Shown here: piece by piece, positions 36,901-48,100 of the stretch | Layout: the number at the start of each line of letters is the position of its first letter | How positions within the stretch are numbered: the first letter of the stretch is position 1 | Notes under the pieces: model-generated | Told to the model about the DNA's origin: nothing | Databases searched by the model: none | Seen by the model: the letters and a program-made list of their open reading frames with translations, nothing else | From: Rhabditoides inermis | Taxonomy: Eukaryota > Nematoda > Chromadorea > Rhabditida > Rhabditidae | Assembly: GCA_963966185.1 (NCBI GenBank) | Contig: CAWZYM010000020.1 | Coordinates: forward strand, 551,001-615,000 | Length of the DNA stretch: 64,000 nt | Direction: 5' to 3' | Translations under genes and position numbers: made by a program

Positions 36901-39900
36901 TCTACGCGTATAATAGCATTACTCATTCCCTTGTTATAAAAGTGTTTCGACACCCGAAATTGGAAAACCAATACAAATTGCATTATCAATAAAAAATAAT
37001 ATTGTCATATCAGATATTTTATTGTTATTTATTATCGGCTCACTAAATATCTCTCACCTGCTGTAATCGTTATCAATTCTGTCTACTGTGCCCACGTTGC
37101 CACAGAAAAAATCGATACCCCTCTGTGTCCCACCACGCTAGCACAATATTTCGAAACGAGCGACCGAAACAAAATTTAAACAATCAATCCATTTTTTTCT
37201 CTCGCATATATTTTGTTCAATACATCTATCTTTCATTTCGCCCCAAAAATCGATAGCGATCATTCCCCCGCTAGCAAATGGCAGCAGTGCTCTCTCTCTC
37301 TCTCGCACAAAGAGAGAGTGGGCGCCAGTGAGAGCGCACAGCGTACCCACACTTTCCCCCCATTCAATCGATCCGTCTGCCGCCTCACAGTGTGTTGTAG
37401 ATACAGCCTCGCTCGCTCTCGTATATTTCTTCGACTCATTAATTGAAATATCGCGTGCTCGTTTCTGTCCTCATTTCGCATTCAATATTCAATCACAGTC
37501 CACTTGTCCTCTTTGCAGCAATGGAGAGTTCCTCATCGCCAGAGCCGCACCCCCTGTTCGAGGTGAAGGGCGAGAAATTGTTCGACAATGTCAAACAGGA
37601 GCCGGGCACGTCTGACCAAGACCAAGAGGATGAGGGCGAAGAGCTGCTCGTGCCCCTTGAGGCCGACGCTGATCTGTACGACGTGAGCGAGCACTCGCAC
37701 TACTCGCGCCGCAGCCGCACCCTCTCCCGAAAGGCTGCCGAGAACGCCGGACTCATCCCCTATCCGCCTCCCAAGAAAAAGAAGCGCAAATACAGAAAGA
37801 GCGGGTGAGTAGCGCCTTTGTTACGTTGTGTCACATAACATTGTTGCAGCCTCTACAAGAAGCCGATAACGACGGACGAGAGCGAGCTGGCGCGCATCCA
37901 CGCAAGGGAGATGCGCGACAAGATCTATGGCGCTGCATTCAAAATATTCATAGCTAACCCGGTGAGTAACTCCTTCCTTATTAATGACTTATATATTCCT
38001 AGGAGACACTCGATCAACTCAACCCACTTATGGAGCGCATCGATGCAGTCATCTTCGACGGCGCCGATCCAGACGAAGTACACGAACTAGAGGATGTAGG
38101 TGTATTGTGTATTATACCGCAACCTGTATTTCTAATAAGCAAACCAGATTCTGGAGCAGCTTGATGAGGAACAGCGCGATCAGGTGGATAAGTTCCTCGA
38201 GGAGATCCCCGAGGAGGGATACGGACGCGCCACAATCACGTTAGTACCCCTACTTCCATATACCCTTACGTCATCAAACCCCTTCAGAAGAACGTCGCGC
38301 GACAGGAAGATGAGCCGCGCGCGTACCGAGCGACTGCGCGCTCAGCAGGAGCAGTATCAGTCGCAGATGGACGACATGAGGGAGAAGTTCGTGGCCAAGA
38401 CAGAAGTGGCTGTCGAGATGTACCGCGAGTCCATCACCACCAAGCTCGAGCTGTGCGACAGGGTGATCAAGCAGCTGCGTGCCGAGCGAGTGCGTGCCCT
38501 GTCCGAGTGGCGCGACATTCGATACACTATCCAGAGTCGCCAGCTCATGGCCTGTGAGCGAGTGTTTCGTGGAGTCGACATCGCACTCAATGAGGTCAGC
38601 ACTATTCATATTCATTTCTCATTCATTCCGTTGTAGGCCTGCAAGATGCGCTCCATCCTATCCATCCGCAATCTAGAGATCCGTGATCTGAGCGAGGACC
38701 TCGAGGAAGTGGGCTATCTCACATTCAAGGCACTTGGAGACGACATGGACGTGTCGTGGGCTCACTTCCAAAAGATCGCAGGTACGCGTTTCCCAAAACC
38801 GCCCATTAGATCTTCCTATTCTAGGATTCCGTGTGGAACTGGCCGAGATGGGCGACATCGACCTCAAGCCAACGCTCAAGACGCTGCTGCCTGCAGGGGA
38901 CTCGGTAGCGGAGCGCCCTCCCACTACACTTCTCTCTTCGCTGCAGCCGATCAACCTCTCGCAACTCGCGTCCCCTACCTCGTCGACCTCACAGCCGAGG
39001 ATGCGTGTCGTTATCCGAAAGCCGGCAGGAGTGGGCGGATCCAGTCAGCCAGCTACCTTCATCGTCAAGAAGTTGGCCCCACGCCCGATGGTCATTCGGA
39101 ACGTCATCCAACCACCTCGCCCCGGCTACATGCCCCGTTCTGTGACGGCGCATGTGCAGCGCCCGCCACTGCGTCTCGTACCGCGCTTGATTGCGCGTCC
39201 TCCTCGCGCCATCCCGATGGTGCCTATCAAGCGCCCGGTCAGCCACCCCATCACTCGAGCCTCTCTGCCCACCGCCTCTCCGCAAGAACAAGTCAGCCAG
39301 GCAGTGCTGGACAAGTGGAGGGCCGCTACCGCCGAGCCTGTACACTTCACATAGAGCACCAATCTCGCCACCCATGCTCACCACTCATTACCCCATGACA
39401 TCAACGCATACGAGGTCCGCCACATACCTACCCACTGTTAAATTGTTACCTATTTTGTTACGCTGATAAAGTTTACTACTATGCCCTAGCGTCCAAATTC
39501 AAACTATCGCAGCAGAAATTATGCTGAAATTCTGTAACATGGAGAGAGAGAACACATACAATAATCATAAACATAAGCAAATAATACGAAACAAATGAAT
39601 TAGAAGCGCATACCTGCTGGCGGTCCTTGTGCAGTTTGGCGAACTGGCGGAGGAGGTTGATGACGGCTCCCTTTCCGAACGAGTGCTGGATGGACGCGTG
39701 GAACGCCACAGTCGGGAGCTCCTTCGACAGAATAGAGATCCACTTGCGCTGAAATGGAATATGGAATATATTACAAGGATCTAAATCAGCGCACTTACCG
39801 TGACCCAAGTGGGCACCAGGTCCACCTTGTTGATGACAAGGATGAGATGCTTGTGCGGGCGCTCCTAAATACAAACCATCAGCAGCTGCTCACGCTGAAG

Positions 39901-41293
39901 AAGGGAACTAACCTTGCGGAGGAACTCCTCGACGTGCTTGCAGCGAGTTCCCATAGGATCACGCGCATCAATCACCTGCACCACCACATCCGACGAATCC
40001 AGTACCTACAAGAGAACGGGTTAAGAAATATAAACGGCATCAAAATAATGAACACATTCACTGATGAAATTTCACTATATAAATCAGCAAAACAAACATG
40101 TTTAAAAAAAACCGCTACACTCACCTTGTAGAGCTCTCCCCAAACACGGTTCGACTGTCCGGCGCGGAACAGCGGGTTAGGGTTCTCCCACTTTTCCTCC
40201 TCTGCTCCGTCAACCTATTAAATAACATGATAAATCTGACACGAAAATACATACAAAAGAATGCGGAACAGTCGAACAGCGGAACAAATCACGAAAAGAC
40301 TCACGAAAAGATCCCTATCCTTTTCGACAGAGTACTTATCGGCAGCCTCGTCGGCGGCAGTGCCGAGCGCCTGTATAAACACAAATGAATTTCTATATTA
40401 GATAACATTTATAAAAAAACGACGCACCTCGATGTTGTCGACGGCGAGCTTGGGCTTCTTACGCAGCGACTTCTTGCCGAAAGTGTGCTCAAACGTCTCA
40501 GTCTCGGTGATGTGCACGCGCTGTTGCTGAAAACACACATTTATTCTGACCGAATACCGACACCAACCTTGGCCTTCTCCTGGAGCAGCGTGATTGGCAG
40601 CTTGGTCTGCCTCATAACCACCTAGAATTCCAAAATTATACACATCCGAGCAAACACCTAACAACATGAGAAAAAAGAGAACTGAGACTTACCTGGAAGG
40701 GGTCATTCATGACCTTGCCGAGGTTCTCCTGGAACTTCTGGAGCTGCTCCTGGCCCACCACCTTCGTGTTACCTGCACAATTCATCCGTGTGTTTATTTG
40801 AAGAAAATTAATAAAATAAACATACCGAACCACTTCCTGTGGGGCTCAACCTTGGCACGAGTGCCGGCAGCAAGCCATCCCTGGAACGGGGCCGCCTTGA
40901 TGATCTTGCCGGCACTGTCGCTGAAAACAAACAATAATATCATCTATAAATAAATAATAACTTTTAAAAAAAACTCGCAATAAAGAATTTTATCGTGGTA
41001 TACAATAGGAAACACAACCCAATAAACTAACCGGACAGCCTTGAAGTTCTTGTACATACGCAGACGGTTGATGGTGGCCTTGCTACGCTGGTGCGGTCCC
41101 TCGCGCTCGCGGTCTGCAAGTGGTACAATTCATGCCCAGTCACCGAGACCATACCAGGGTTCATGGAGTGGTTTCCCTTCTTGAACGTGGAGTTGGCCTT
41201 AGCTCCGAACTTGGGCCGCGTCTTGCACTTCTTCGTGCCAGCATCGACTCCAGCACGCGTCTGCTTCAACGAGGTGCGCTTCTTTGCTGCCAT
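33918..41293 (-). CDS. GNL2: Nucleolar GTP-binding protein 2 (NOG2/NGP-1), 60S ribosome assembly GTPase
   Basis: The seventeen exons from 5' to 3' are 41155-41293, 41032-41113, 40826-40920, 40693-40772, 40568-40621, 40428-40526, 40305-40370, 40125-40214, 39913-40005, 39799-39864, 39614-39748, 35110-35217, 34958-35056, 34612-34899, 34296-34559, 34103-34249 and 33918-34025 (670 residues, phases agree). The family N-terminus ([41 protein letters not shown]) precedes a circularly permuted GTPase. Its motifs run [15 protein letters not shown] (G4), then GYPNVGKSS (G1), then DCPGVV (G3). The C-terminal part is an acidic stretch followed by Lys/Arg-rich ends. NOG2 acts in the nucleolus/nucleoplasm on late pre-60S particles. 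The 4.4-kb intron 35218-39613 contains two plus-strand genes. The first ATG is divergent from the gene at 41809. Confidence 0.96.
35514..36848 (+). CDS. Unknown protein A, nested in the GNL2 intron; paralogue of the next gene
   Basis: Exons 35514-36022, 36065-36210, 36255-36343, 36394-36616 and 36661-36848 give 384 residues with consistent phases; an in-frame ATG at 35460 is an alternative start. I do not recognise the family. The first 80 residues are Ser/Pro-rich and polar, probably disordered. A helical region follows ([15 protein letters not shown], then [13 protein letters not shown]), then a basic, coiled-coil-prone part ([22 protein letters not shown]) and further amphipathic helices to the end. 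The part from about residue 85 to 300 has the same order of segments, and a conserved intron position after GGYGK, as gene B at 37521-39354. There is no signal peptide or membrane helix. AATAAA follows at 36988-36993. Function unknown. Confidence 0.75.
36849..37520 (+). other. Spacer between paralogues A and B
   Basis: AT-rich DNA with the AATAAA of gene A at 36988-36993 and an acceptor at the end (37512-37518). No exon is seen. A short CTCTCT...AGAGAG inverted stretch near 37290-37318 is low-complexity. Confidence 0.4.
37521..39354 (+). CDS. Unknown protein B with basic NLS-like segment, nested in the GNL2 intron; paralogue of gene A
   Basis: Exons 37521-37804, 37850-37961, 38003-38095, 38148-38239, 38288-38594, 38637-38781 and 38825-39354 give 520 residues, all in phase. 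The N-terminus is acidic with a VKQEPG sumoylation-like motif. It leads to a [12 protein letters not shown] stretch that looks like a nuclear localisation signal. Next come a helical segment ([18 protein letters not shown]), [16 protein letters not shown], a long coiled coil ([20 protein letters not shown]) and a C-terminal 170 residues rich in Pro, Arg and Ser. The FL(E/N)(E/D)IP..GYG(R/K) block and the intron just after it are shared with gene A. An acceptor (TTTGCAG) ends 2 nt before the ATG, which suggests trans-splicing or a 5' UTR intron. A nuclear, possibly chromatin-related, role is inference only. Confidence 0.8.
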
Positions 41294-41808
41294 TTCGTCA
41301 CTGAGAAACGGCGCTTACCCTTGTTCTGAAATATGATGCATGATATATAAAACCAGGAAAACATTTTAAAAAAAACACAATCACATGATGTCGTCTGCAT
41401 AAAAACTATTCGAAACGAAACCGACGTGTTTGATTCATAGCAAACTATGCTTGAATCAATATTATACCATCACACAACTTTCATAGATGCAAGATTCTAG
41501 TTATAAACCATATAGAAAGATGAATAAACAATACAATCAGAAAGCAAAGGAAATTTAAAATTTCGAAAATTGCTGAGGAGATGAGCAAATGGTCGGTTGT
41601 GATCCGAACAACGTGCATTTCTGTGCAGCACAATCTGAATTCTCACAGCGTGCACTATCAATTCAAATAGCCGTAAAGGCGGGAATTCCCAAGTTATCAT
41701 GTTCTTTTCGATATTATATTATTTGCGGAACAATTTCTTCTTTGCTATTTGGCATGTCTTGTGTATTTGTCGTTGCTGTCGCTTGTTTCTCATTTTTCAT
41801 ATTTCGGT
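41294..41808. promoter_or_regulatory. Likely shared divergent promoter of GNL2 and the 41809 gene
   Basis: The GNL2 start codon (minus, 41291-41293) and the next plus-strand start (41809) are 515 bp apart with no exon between. Both genes must start transcription in or near this AT-rich segment. No TATA box or other core element could be fixed. Confidence 0.45.
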
Positions 41809-44080
41809 ATGTCGTCGTACCAGAAGAAGAAAGCCGCACTGAAGAAGCGCTTCGACGAGCGCGCCGCCAATTCGATACTCAACCACCGGCTGAAAAGTGC
41901 CGAGCAGTTCATGTACAACATCGACCGTATCGCCGCCAAATACGAGAAGAAGACGGCCGAGGGAAAGTGCGATCGAGTCGAGGTGGGTCCGATTCATTCT
42001 ACATGATGACTGTTCTTCTTCAGATCGATTTCGAGACGAACACGCTTCACAAGCGCTTCGCGGACGTGACTGACGAGGAGGTGCGCGAGGCGGAGAAGCA
42101 GCTGGGTAGAATGGCGTGCGGACAGACGAACACCGTCTACGCCACGCCGTGCCTTCCGGAATCCGGCGACGCCCCGCCCCGCGTCATCAACGCCATCGCC
42201 AAGCTCAACGCGGTACGTGGCATGTGCCGGCTGTACTATTGTGTACTATCGTTACGTCTACGCTATGCTGACTTACTTGTTTCCTATCAGGACTTTGAAT
42301 CCAAGTTTGTCACGAAGTACCCGGAGTGGAGCGAGTTCGGCGAGCCGTGTGAGCCAATCATCGAGGAACCCGACGATGCAGTCGTCGCTCCGTTCAAGGT
42401 ATCCCAAAAAAAAAACCAGGCGAGAGACAATGTTCATCATTCAGGCGAATACCCTTGTGGTACCGTCTTACCAGGACATGGTGTCCGCTCCTGCCCAGAC
42501 CCTCCGCCCTATTCAAGGCAGCGGATCCAACGTCAGTCACACTGTCTCCGAGGCGAGTATCGATTCAGTTCATGGTTATACCGCGTATTGATCGATTCAG
42601 ACAGTGAACATATGTCTGACGCCGCGCTCGGCGCGCAACCCGCTGCGCGCTCTGGAGAAGATGGGCGTCGAGCCGTGGATACTCGGTGGGCACGGCATAC
42701 TGTACTTTATAGTGTACTTATACTATACTGTACTTGGCATACTGTACTTGTCTATCACTACCGCTTGTAGAGTGTCAGCGCGAGGCGCAGCAGATGCAGG
42801 AGAAGGAGAAGGCGGCCGTGGCGCAGGAGCTCGCCTCTCTGCCAGTCAGAAATGCCATGTTCATCGAGTCGAACAAGCTCGCCATCTGCGATTCGGCCGA
42901 CAGCGGGGAGCCCGTCTCCGCCCCATCCACTCCCAAGAAGGAACAGGTGAAATCCACCCGACTCTTCCCCTACGGTCGCTGTTTGAGGAACCGTGTGGTG
43001 GCTCGCAGATGTTCGTTCTCGACTCGGCCGCCTCTCGCTCCCCTTCCCCGGTCGTCTCGCAGACTCCCACAATGGCCGAGTCCACCCTCACCCCGCCCCT
43101 CGCTACCCCCCATACTACGCGCTCCATCGACGCGCTACTCGGATTCCCACCCAAGTGAGTTGTTGCATATTGTCATTGTGTGTCTTGTCTACGATGCTAG
43201 TTGCAGCGGCGCAGTCTCGCCTTCTCGAGCCACGCTGGCCACGCCCTCTCTGGCCACGTCCACGCCCACGGCCACGGCTGGCACGATGAGAACCATCGAT
43301 TCGTTCCTTGGATTCGACGCGAACACCGCGTATGTTCACACTTGGATGAGAGGGGGGTTAGTATTAAGGTGTGTTTTGAGTGACGCGACCGGGAGTAGCG
43401 ACGTGTCGCAGACGACCCGCTCCAGTGATGCGGGCTCCTCCCAGCCTCGCCGTGTCTCCCCCCGCATCGCTGCCCGGGCCATGTAAGCGACGTCTAGCTG
43501 TGCAGGTGATGATGCGTTTCCAGCAACTGCGCGTCTTCGAGTGGCAAGCCGGCGTCGGTCAAGGCGGACGCCAAGCGCAAGGGGGAGCGGGAGACGAGCG
43601 TGCGCAGCAAGCGACCCCGCGGCACGCCCTCGCCCACCGACGACCTCGGAAGGAGCTGCACGCCGCCGTCGGACGGAGAGGTGGGTGGGGAGAGAGACTT
43701 TTCGAGGCGCCCTTATCATTCATTTTGTAACATTCCTTTCCCGCACCTTCGAACGGTCTCGTGTCAATGGGAACTTCGTCAGTATCTCATATGCCAGTTT
43801 GAGGACTCTCCCCCCACCTCGGAGCGCCGTCCGGCGTCGCAGCCGACACAGGAGCGCCTCGAGGAGTGGCAGAGCGTCGCCTGCCAGCTCACCACCATCA
43901 AAGACTTTGAGACGGACAGATACGTGCGTGTGTACTTACTGTAATCCTCTATGCTTTTACAGGTTGTCAAAAATCTTGATTGTCTGCTTTCAGGTGGAGG
44001 GCTGCGGTCGTCGCATCCGCCAAGCGTACGCGTCCGCCAAAGAGACCAACTCGCAGCGCAAGGCTGGATACAAAATGTAG
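41809..44080 (+). CDS. Unrecognised Ser/Thr/Pro-rich protein with repeated IDxxLGF motif
   Basis: Twelve exons: 41809-41982, 42024-42212, 42291-42398, 42445-42552, 42601-42685, 42771-42946, 43009-43154, 43207-43329, 43381-43482, 43524-43680, 43798-43923 and 43994-44080; phases agree (526 residues). The start MSSYQKKKAALKKRFDERAAN opens a basic helical/coiled region of about 60 residues. The middle holds a CQREAQQMQEKEKAAVAQEL helix. Two consecutive exons carry similar blocks, TTRSIDALLGFPP and MRTIDSFLGFDA. The rest is low-complexity with basic patches (KRKGERE, RSKRPRG), and the end is RKAGYKM. No membrane segment or enzyme motif is seen. An N-terminal coiled coil followed by disordered S/T/P-rich sequence would suit a scaffold such as a borealin-type chromosomal passenger protein, but this is a weak guess. 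The intron after exon 4 appears to use a GC donor. Confidence 0.78.
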
Positions 44081-44312
44081 ACGACGCACTCCCCACCCTC
44101 ACACATACTCGCTCACGTCATGCTCCAACAACACACCTAATCTCTCTACTCACTCCCCCTTGTCCATTATGTGTATAATATTTCCAAAATTGTATTGTGT
44201 TTCCGAAGATCTGTGTATTCATTGTATTCTCGCTTTTATTTTATTTTTCTTCGAAGACTATGTTTTCTCAAATGAAACTTGTTAGTTTTTGTGTGTTTGT
44301 AACTGAGCACTC

Positions 44313-44481
44313 ATTATCTGTTAAAAAGTACTTGCGTAAAGATAGTAAGTTTATCTTGACTCAATACAACAATAGCGCATGCATAAAACGTTTACAAATA
44401 CTAACACAAACCTGCACCTCTCTCTCTCCCTCTCTCTCTTTCCTCTCTCTCTCCATCTTCAAGTACTTTTTAACAGATAAT
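44313..44481. repeat. 22-bp perfect inverted repeat with 125-bp spacer
   Basis: Arms at 44313-44334 (starts ATTATCTGTTAAAAAG) and 44460-44481 are exact reverse complements. The spacer includes a pyrimidine-rich tract. It could be the terminal repeats of a 169-bp mini-element or a hairpin in the 3' region of the gene ending at 44080. No clear target duplication is seen. Confidence 0.7.
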
Positions 44482-44654
44482 ACATGTGCTTTTGTTAAAT
44501 TTCATAGAAATTTATAATCTTACTGATTCCCAAGCTCTGTCGTTCATTAGTACGCACAGAACTTTGATGTGACACATTTTATGATGTGACATGTGACAAT
44601 GTTGCGTGTATATGAGTATATGCAACTATATTTTTCTTTGTATTGTATATAAAG

Positions 44655-44712
44655 ATTTTAAACGACACGAATGGGTCGGACGCGGTCTCGCAGTTGGAAT
44701 TTTAAACGACAC
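44655..44712. repeat. 14-bp direct repeats enclosing a 29-bp copy of a CSRNP exon segment
   Basis: ATTTTAAACGACAC occurs at 44655-44668 and again at 44699-44712. Between them 44671-44699 is identical over 29 nt to 46659-46687, inside a CSRNP coding exon, in the same orientation on the plus strand. Confidence 0.9.
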
Positions 44713-45138
44713 CCACACACACGGCCTTTCGCCTAGTACGCGCGCGCGATCGCTCATAATTTCTTTCGGAGAAAAGATACAAAGATGCCGTCAATAAGTG
44801 ATCTGGCCTACGGAACCGTGCGAATCTAACTAACATGAATTGGATGAGTTCACATTGCTGCTAACATGACCTTTGGATATCGCTTCTTGAAAATGCTGGC
44901 GCGAGGTTTATCCTAAGCCAAAAGAGAGGGCGCTGCGCGCCCCCTCTAATTTCATCAGAATCAAATTCTTCATTCACATTTTCACCAAAACAATCAATAC
45001 AACAATGGGAAGCACGTATCCAAATAAGCGCGGGCAATGCGAGAGAGATCTGCCGACTGAGATTATTACTTATTACGACAATAGCAAAAGTGAAGGTATA
45101 GCTGGGTGGATCACTGTTGCGAAGAGAATGTCCGATTG

Positions 45139-48100
45139 TCACGGGGATAGAATGTGTGTGGCTGTGGTGATTAGAGAAGCGACTTGGCAGTGGGGAACAT
45201 ACGAGACTGCGCGTGAGACGTCGTCGGAGTGGCGTCCGCATCCACACACGGCACGTCTACTAACAGATATCGTTGACTTGGCTTCTTCCCTTTCTGTCTC
45301 CTCACCTTCCACCTCCTGCCCAATCGAATTAAGCCTCTTCCGACTAGCCGGCGAATAGAACTCGGCTCCTGTCGACAATATAGGCTCCCTGCAACCAATC
45401 AATATCAATCAATACCATGCTCTTCGCACTCACCTGTTCACAATCAGTCTGTTGTAGACTGGAGTGACTGGGAACTTGGGCGCCGCCGCGTCATCCAGCT
45501 ACAATCAATAACTCAATTACAATAAAACAATTTCTTCGCACCTTCATGCCGGCAGGCGGGGTAACAAACTGTTCGTATCCATCCTGGTAGAAGGGCATCG
45601 TCTCTTCGAGCGCCTCGGGATGCGGCTGCTTCTGGTTAGCTCCGCCCACATAGGCGCCGCCCAGCTCGGGCGAGTAGCTTGGCTCCTTGTAGTCATCCAC
45701 ACCCGGTGGCTTCTGAAACGAAAATAGTGTCCTACAGAATTTTACAAGTCCAAAATCGGTGAGCATAAGTCCATGCAGACATGCTGGACACGACCGGCTA
45801 CCGTACCCTGCACACAGTCTCCTCATCCGCCTCCTCTTTTTCTTGCTCGTCGTCTGCCTCCTCGTCGTCGTCGTGGAATCGAATGTGGACGGGCGATGCG
45901 ACCGCTTCATCTCCTCCCTAGACGCACAATCACAATCACAACATGCACACCGTGCCAGAGCAACACTACAGTAATACAATCTCCATCACAAGTGCACAGT
46001 GCATACATTCCATGCAATGCTGTCACTGATAGTCATTTCACAATCGCCACTCACAATCTTGACCATATCCAAGAGCCGCTTGCGTGTCAGCGTGTAGTGC
46101 AACTCCACCTAAAACGAAAAGTCACCTTCTCTTTTTCGTATCTCTCCCTCTCCACTCACCTTCCGTCTGTCAAACTCTATACGTCCACTGGGATTGCAGC
46201 ACTCGTTCTTGGAGCATCCGCACGGCGACGGATTGGGCAACGAGTCAATGTCGTCCACCTGCAATCACTCCATACCTCTTCCCCCCCTCCTCCTCCCCCT
46301 CCCTCACCTGGCACTGCACGCCGTTGCTGGAGCACTCGCACGTGTCCGGCTTGCATCCGCCGACGCAGTGGCAGCCAGTGACGCGCCGCTCCCGCCGCAG
46401 CACCTCGCACGACACGCCAGCAGCCTCCTGCGCAGTGAGTGGTCAGCGAGTGGTGAGTGACGAGTGCACAGTACCTTGTTGACCTTGACTCCGCTCTGCT
46501 TGAGCATCTTGTGGCGTCGCTTGTGGTCGATCTGCTGCATGGTCACCGTCGTGCACGGCTCGTCATCGCCGGCAACCTCACCCTCCTCCAACTCCTAAAA
46601 CAACACACATCGAATTCTCCCGTGTCCCCTCGCACGCACCTCGTGATGGTGTGTGAGTATGGGTCGGACGCGGTCTCGCAGTTGGAACGAGCGCATGTGG
46701 TGGTGTTGGTCGACCATGCCGAGAGTGACCTCTCCCTCGTCGGGCACTGTGCTGCCGCCCTGCTGCCGCGCAAAGTAGTACACGTCCAGCTTGTCGAAGC
46801 GCACCCGCCGCCGCTGCTGGCCAAGAGAGCCGCTGAAACGGCGTCAGTCAGCACAATATATAAATGAAAATAACTACAAAACCAATACGCACGTTTCGGG
46901 CTTGACGAGTGTGCGGGCGGTCATTTTCTTCTTGAGGATGGGAGTGGTGGCCGATTCGCAGAGCACCGTCGATGGCAGACGGACACCCTGAAGACAACCG
47001 GTCTCGTGAGTTGGTGAGGGTGCTGAACCCACTTGTGGTATGCACGGTCCAATGATGGCGGCGGGCGGCGGGGAGACGGGGACAGGGGCGGGCGCGGCCA
47101 CCGGCGGCTGAAGCTTCTTCCGCGGAGATGTGCGCAGAGCAATCACCGCAGGCTGAATGAAACTGCTATCTGCTATCACACAATACCCACAAAAAACTAC
47201 TAGTTGCTAGTTCACTGTTAACCAAAATAACGTACCTGTTCTTTCATCTCGGGTGTTACACATGTGGTACGGGAAGGGGGAAGAACAATGTCCAGCGATG
47301 ATGAGGGCTGCAACACAACATTAAGTCAACATCAAGTCAGCATCAATACACCACACACACACCTCGTCTCCCCTGACCGAGTCAAGACTGTCGTTCTTCT
47401 CCTGCTTGCCCTCACCAAACTCCTCCACATCCGGACACCCACTGTCCTTCTTGTTCAGCTGTGAAAGCGCGTCATTCTAAACAACCATGTGAACAAACAT
47501 AAAGTAAACAAATAATCGCACCTTTTCGTCGTCGCTCGAGTCGAGCAGCTCCCAGTCGTGCATCTTGGCGAGCTTCCGCGATCGCTTCTTCGGCGACGTC
47601 GCCGGCGACTTTTTCAGGAAGAACGACGCGTCCGGAAGAGGCATTTCAGACGCTGCAGGAGGCATATATTATCATACAGCAAAATAACTTTCGGAAATAA
47701 TTCAAAGACCATTACGATAGGAAGAATGTGTGATATGGCTAACACCGCCCGATTGTGCATGTGACACATACGGCTATGGGATCAGTCATCAATATTACAC
47801 CACCACAACACGTGAACGTGATCATAATAATTGCGAGATTATCCAGCCAACAACACGTATATAATCGATAAAATGATTGCAACGCACCGTTGGATGGCTG
47901 TCGTGAGGCGGGGAGAGAGGCGAGACCGGAGTCGGACAGGCCCGAATCACTCGAAGACTCGTCGAGTCGCCTCTGCAAAACACACATTGTTACGAGTTCT
48001 CGAACGATTCGTAGAATAAAACTCCCACCGAGTCTCGAAACGAGGTGTAATAATAGTCGTTGTAGAACATTTGAATGAGGCAAATGTGTTTTGAACGTGT

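Larger units (their letters stand above)
44081..45138. other. Intergenic region with inverted repeat and CSRNP-derived insert
   Basis: No exon is seen. A 22-bp perfect inverted repeat lies at 44313-44334 and 44460-44481. A 29-bp copy of a CSRNP exon lies at 44671-44699 between 14-bp direct repeats (see findings). Confidence 0.5.

Noticed and set aside
41589..42770. 393-codon plus-strand open frame around the start of the unknown gene
   Set aside because: It runs through the introns at 41983-42023 and 42213-42290, and leaves the frame of the later exons. The spliced model uses good GT-AG sites and keeps a consistent composition.
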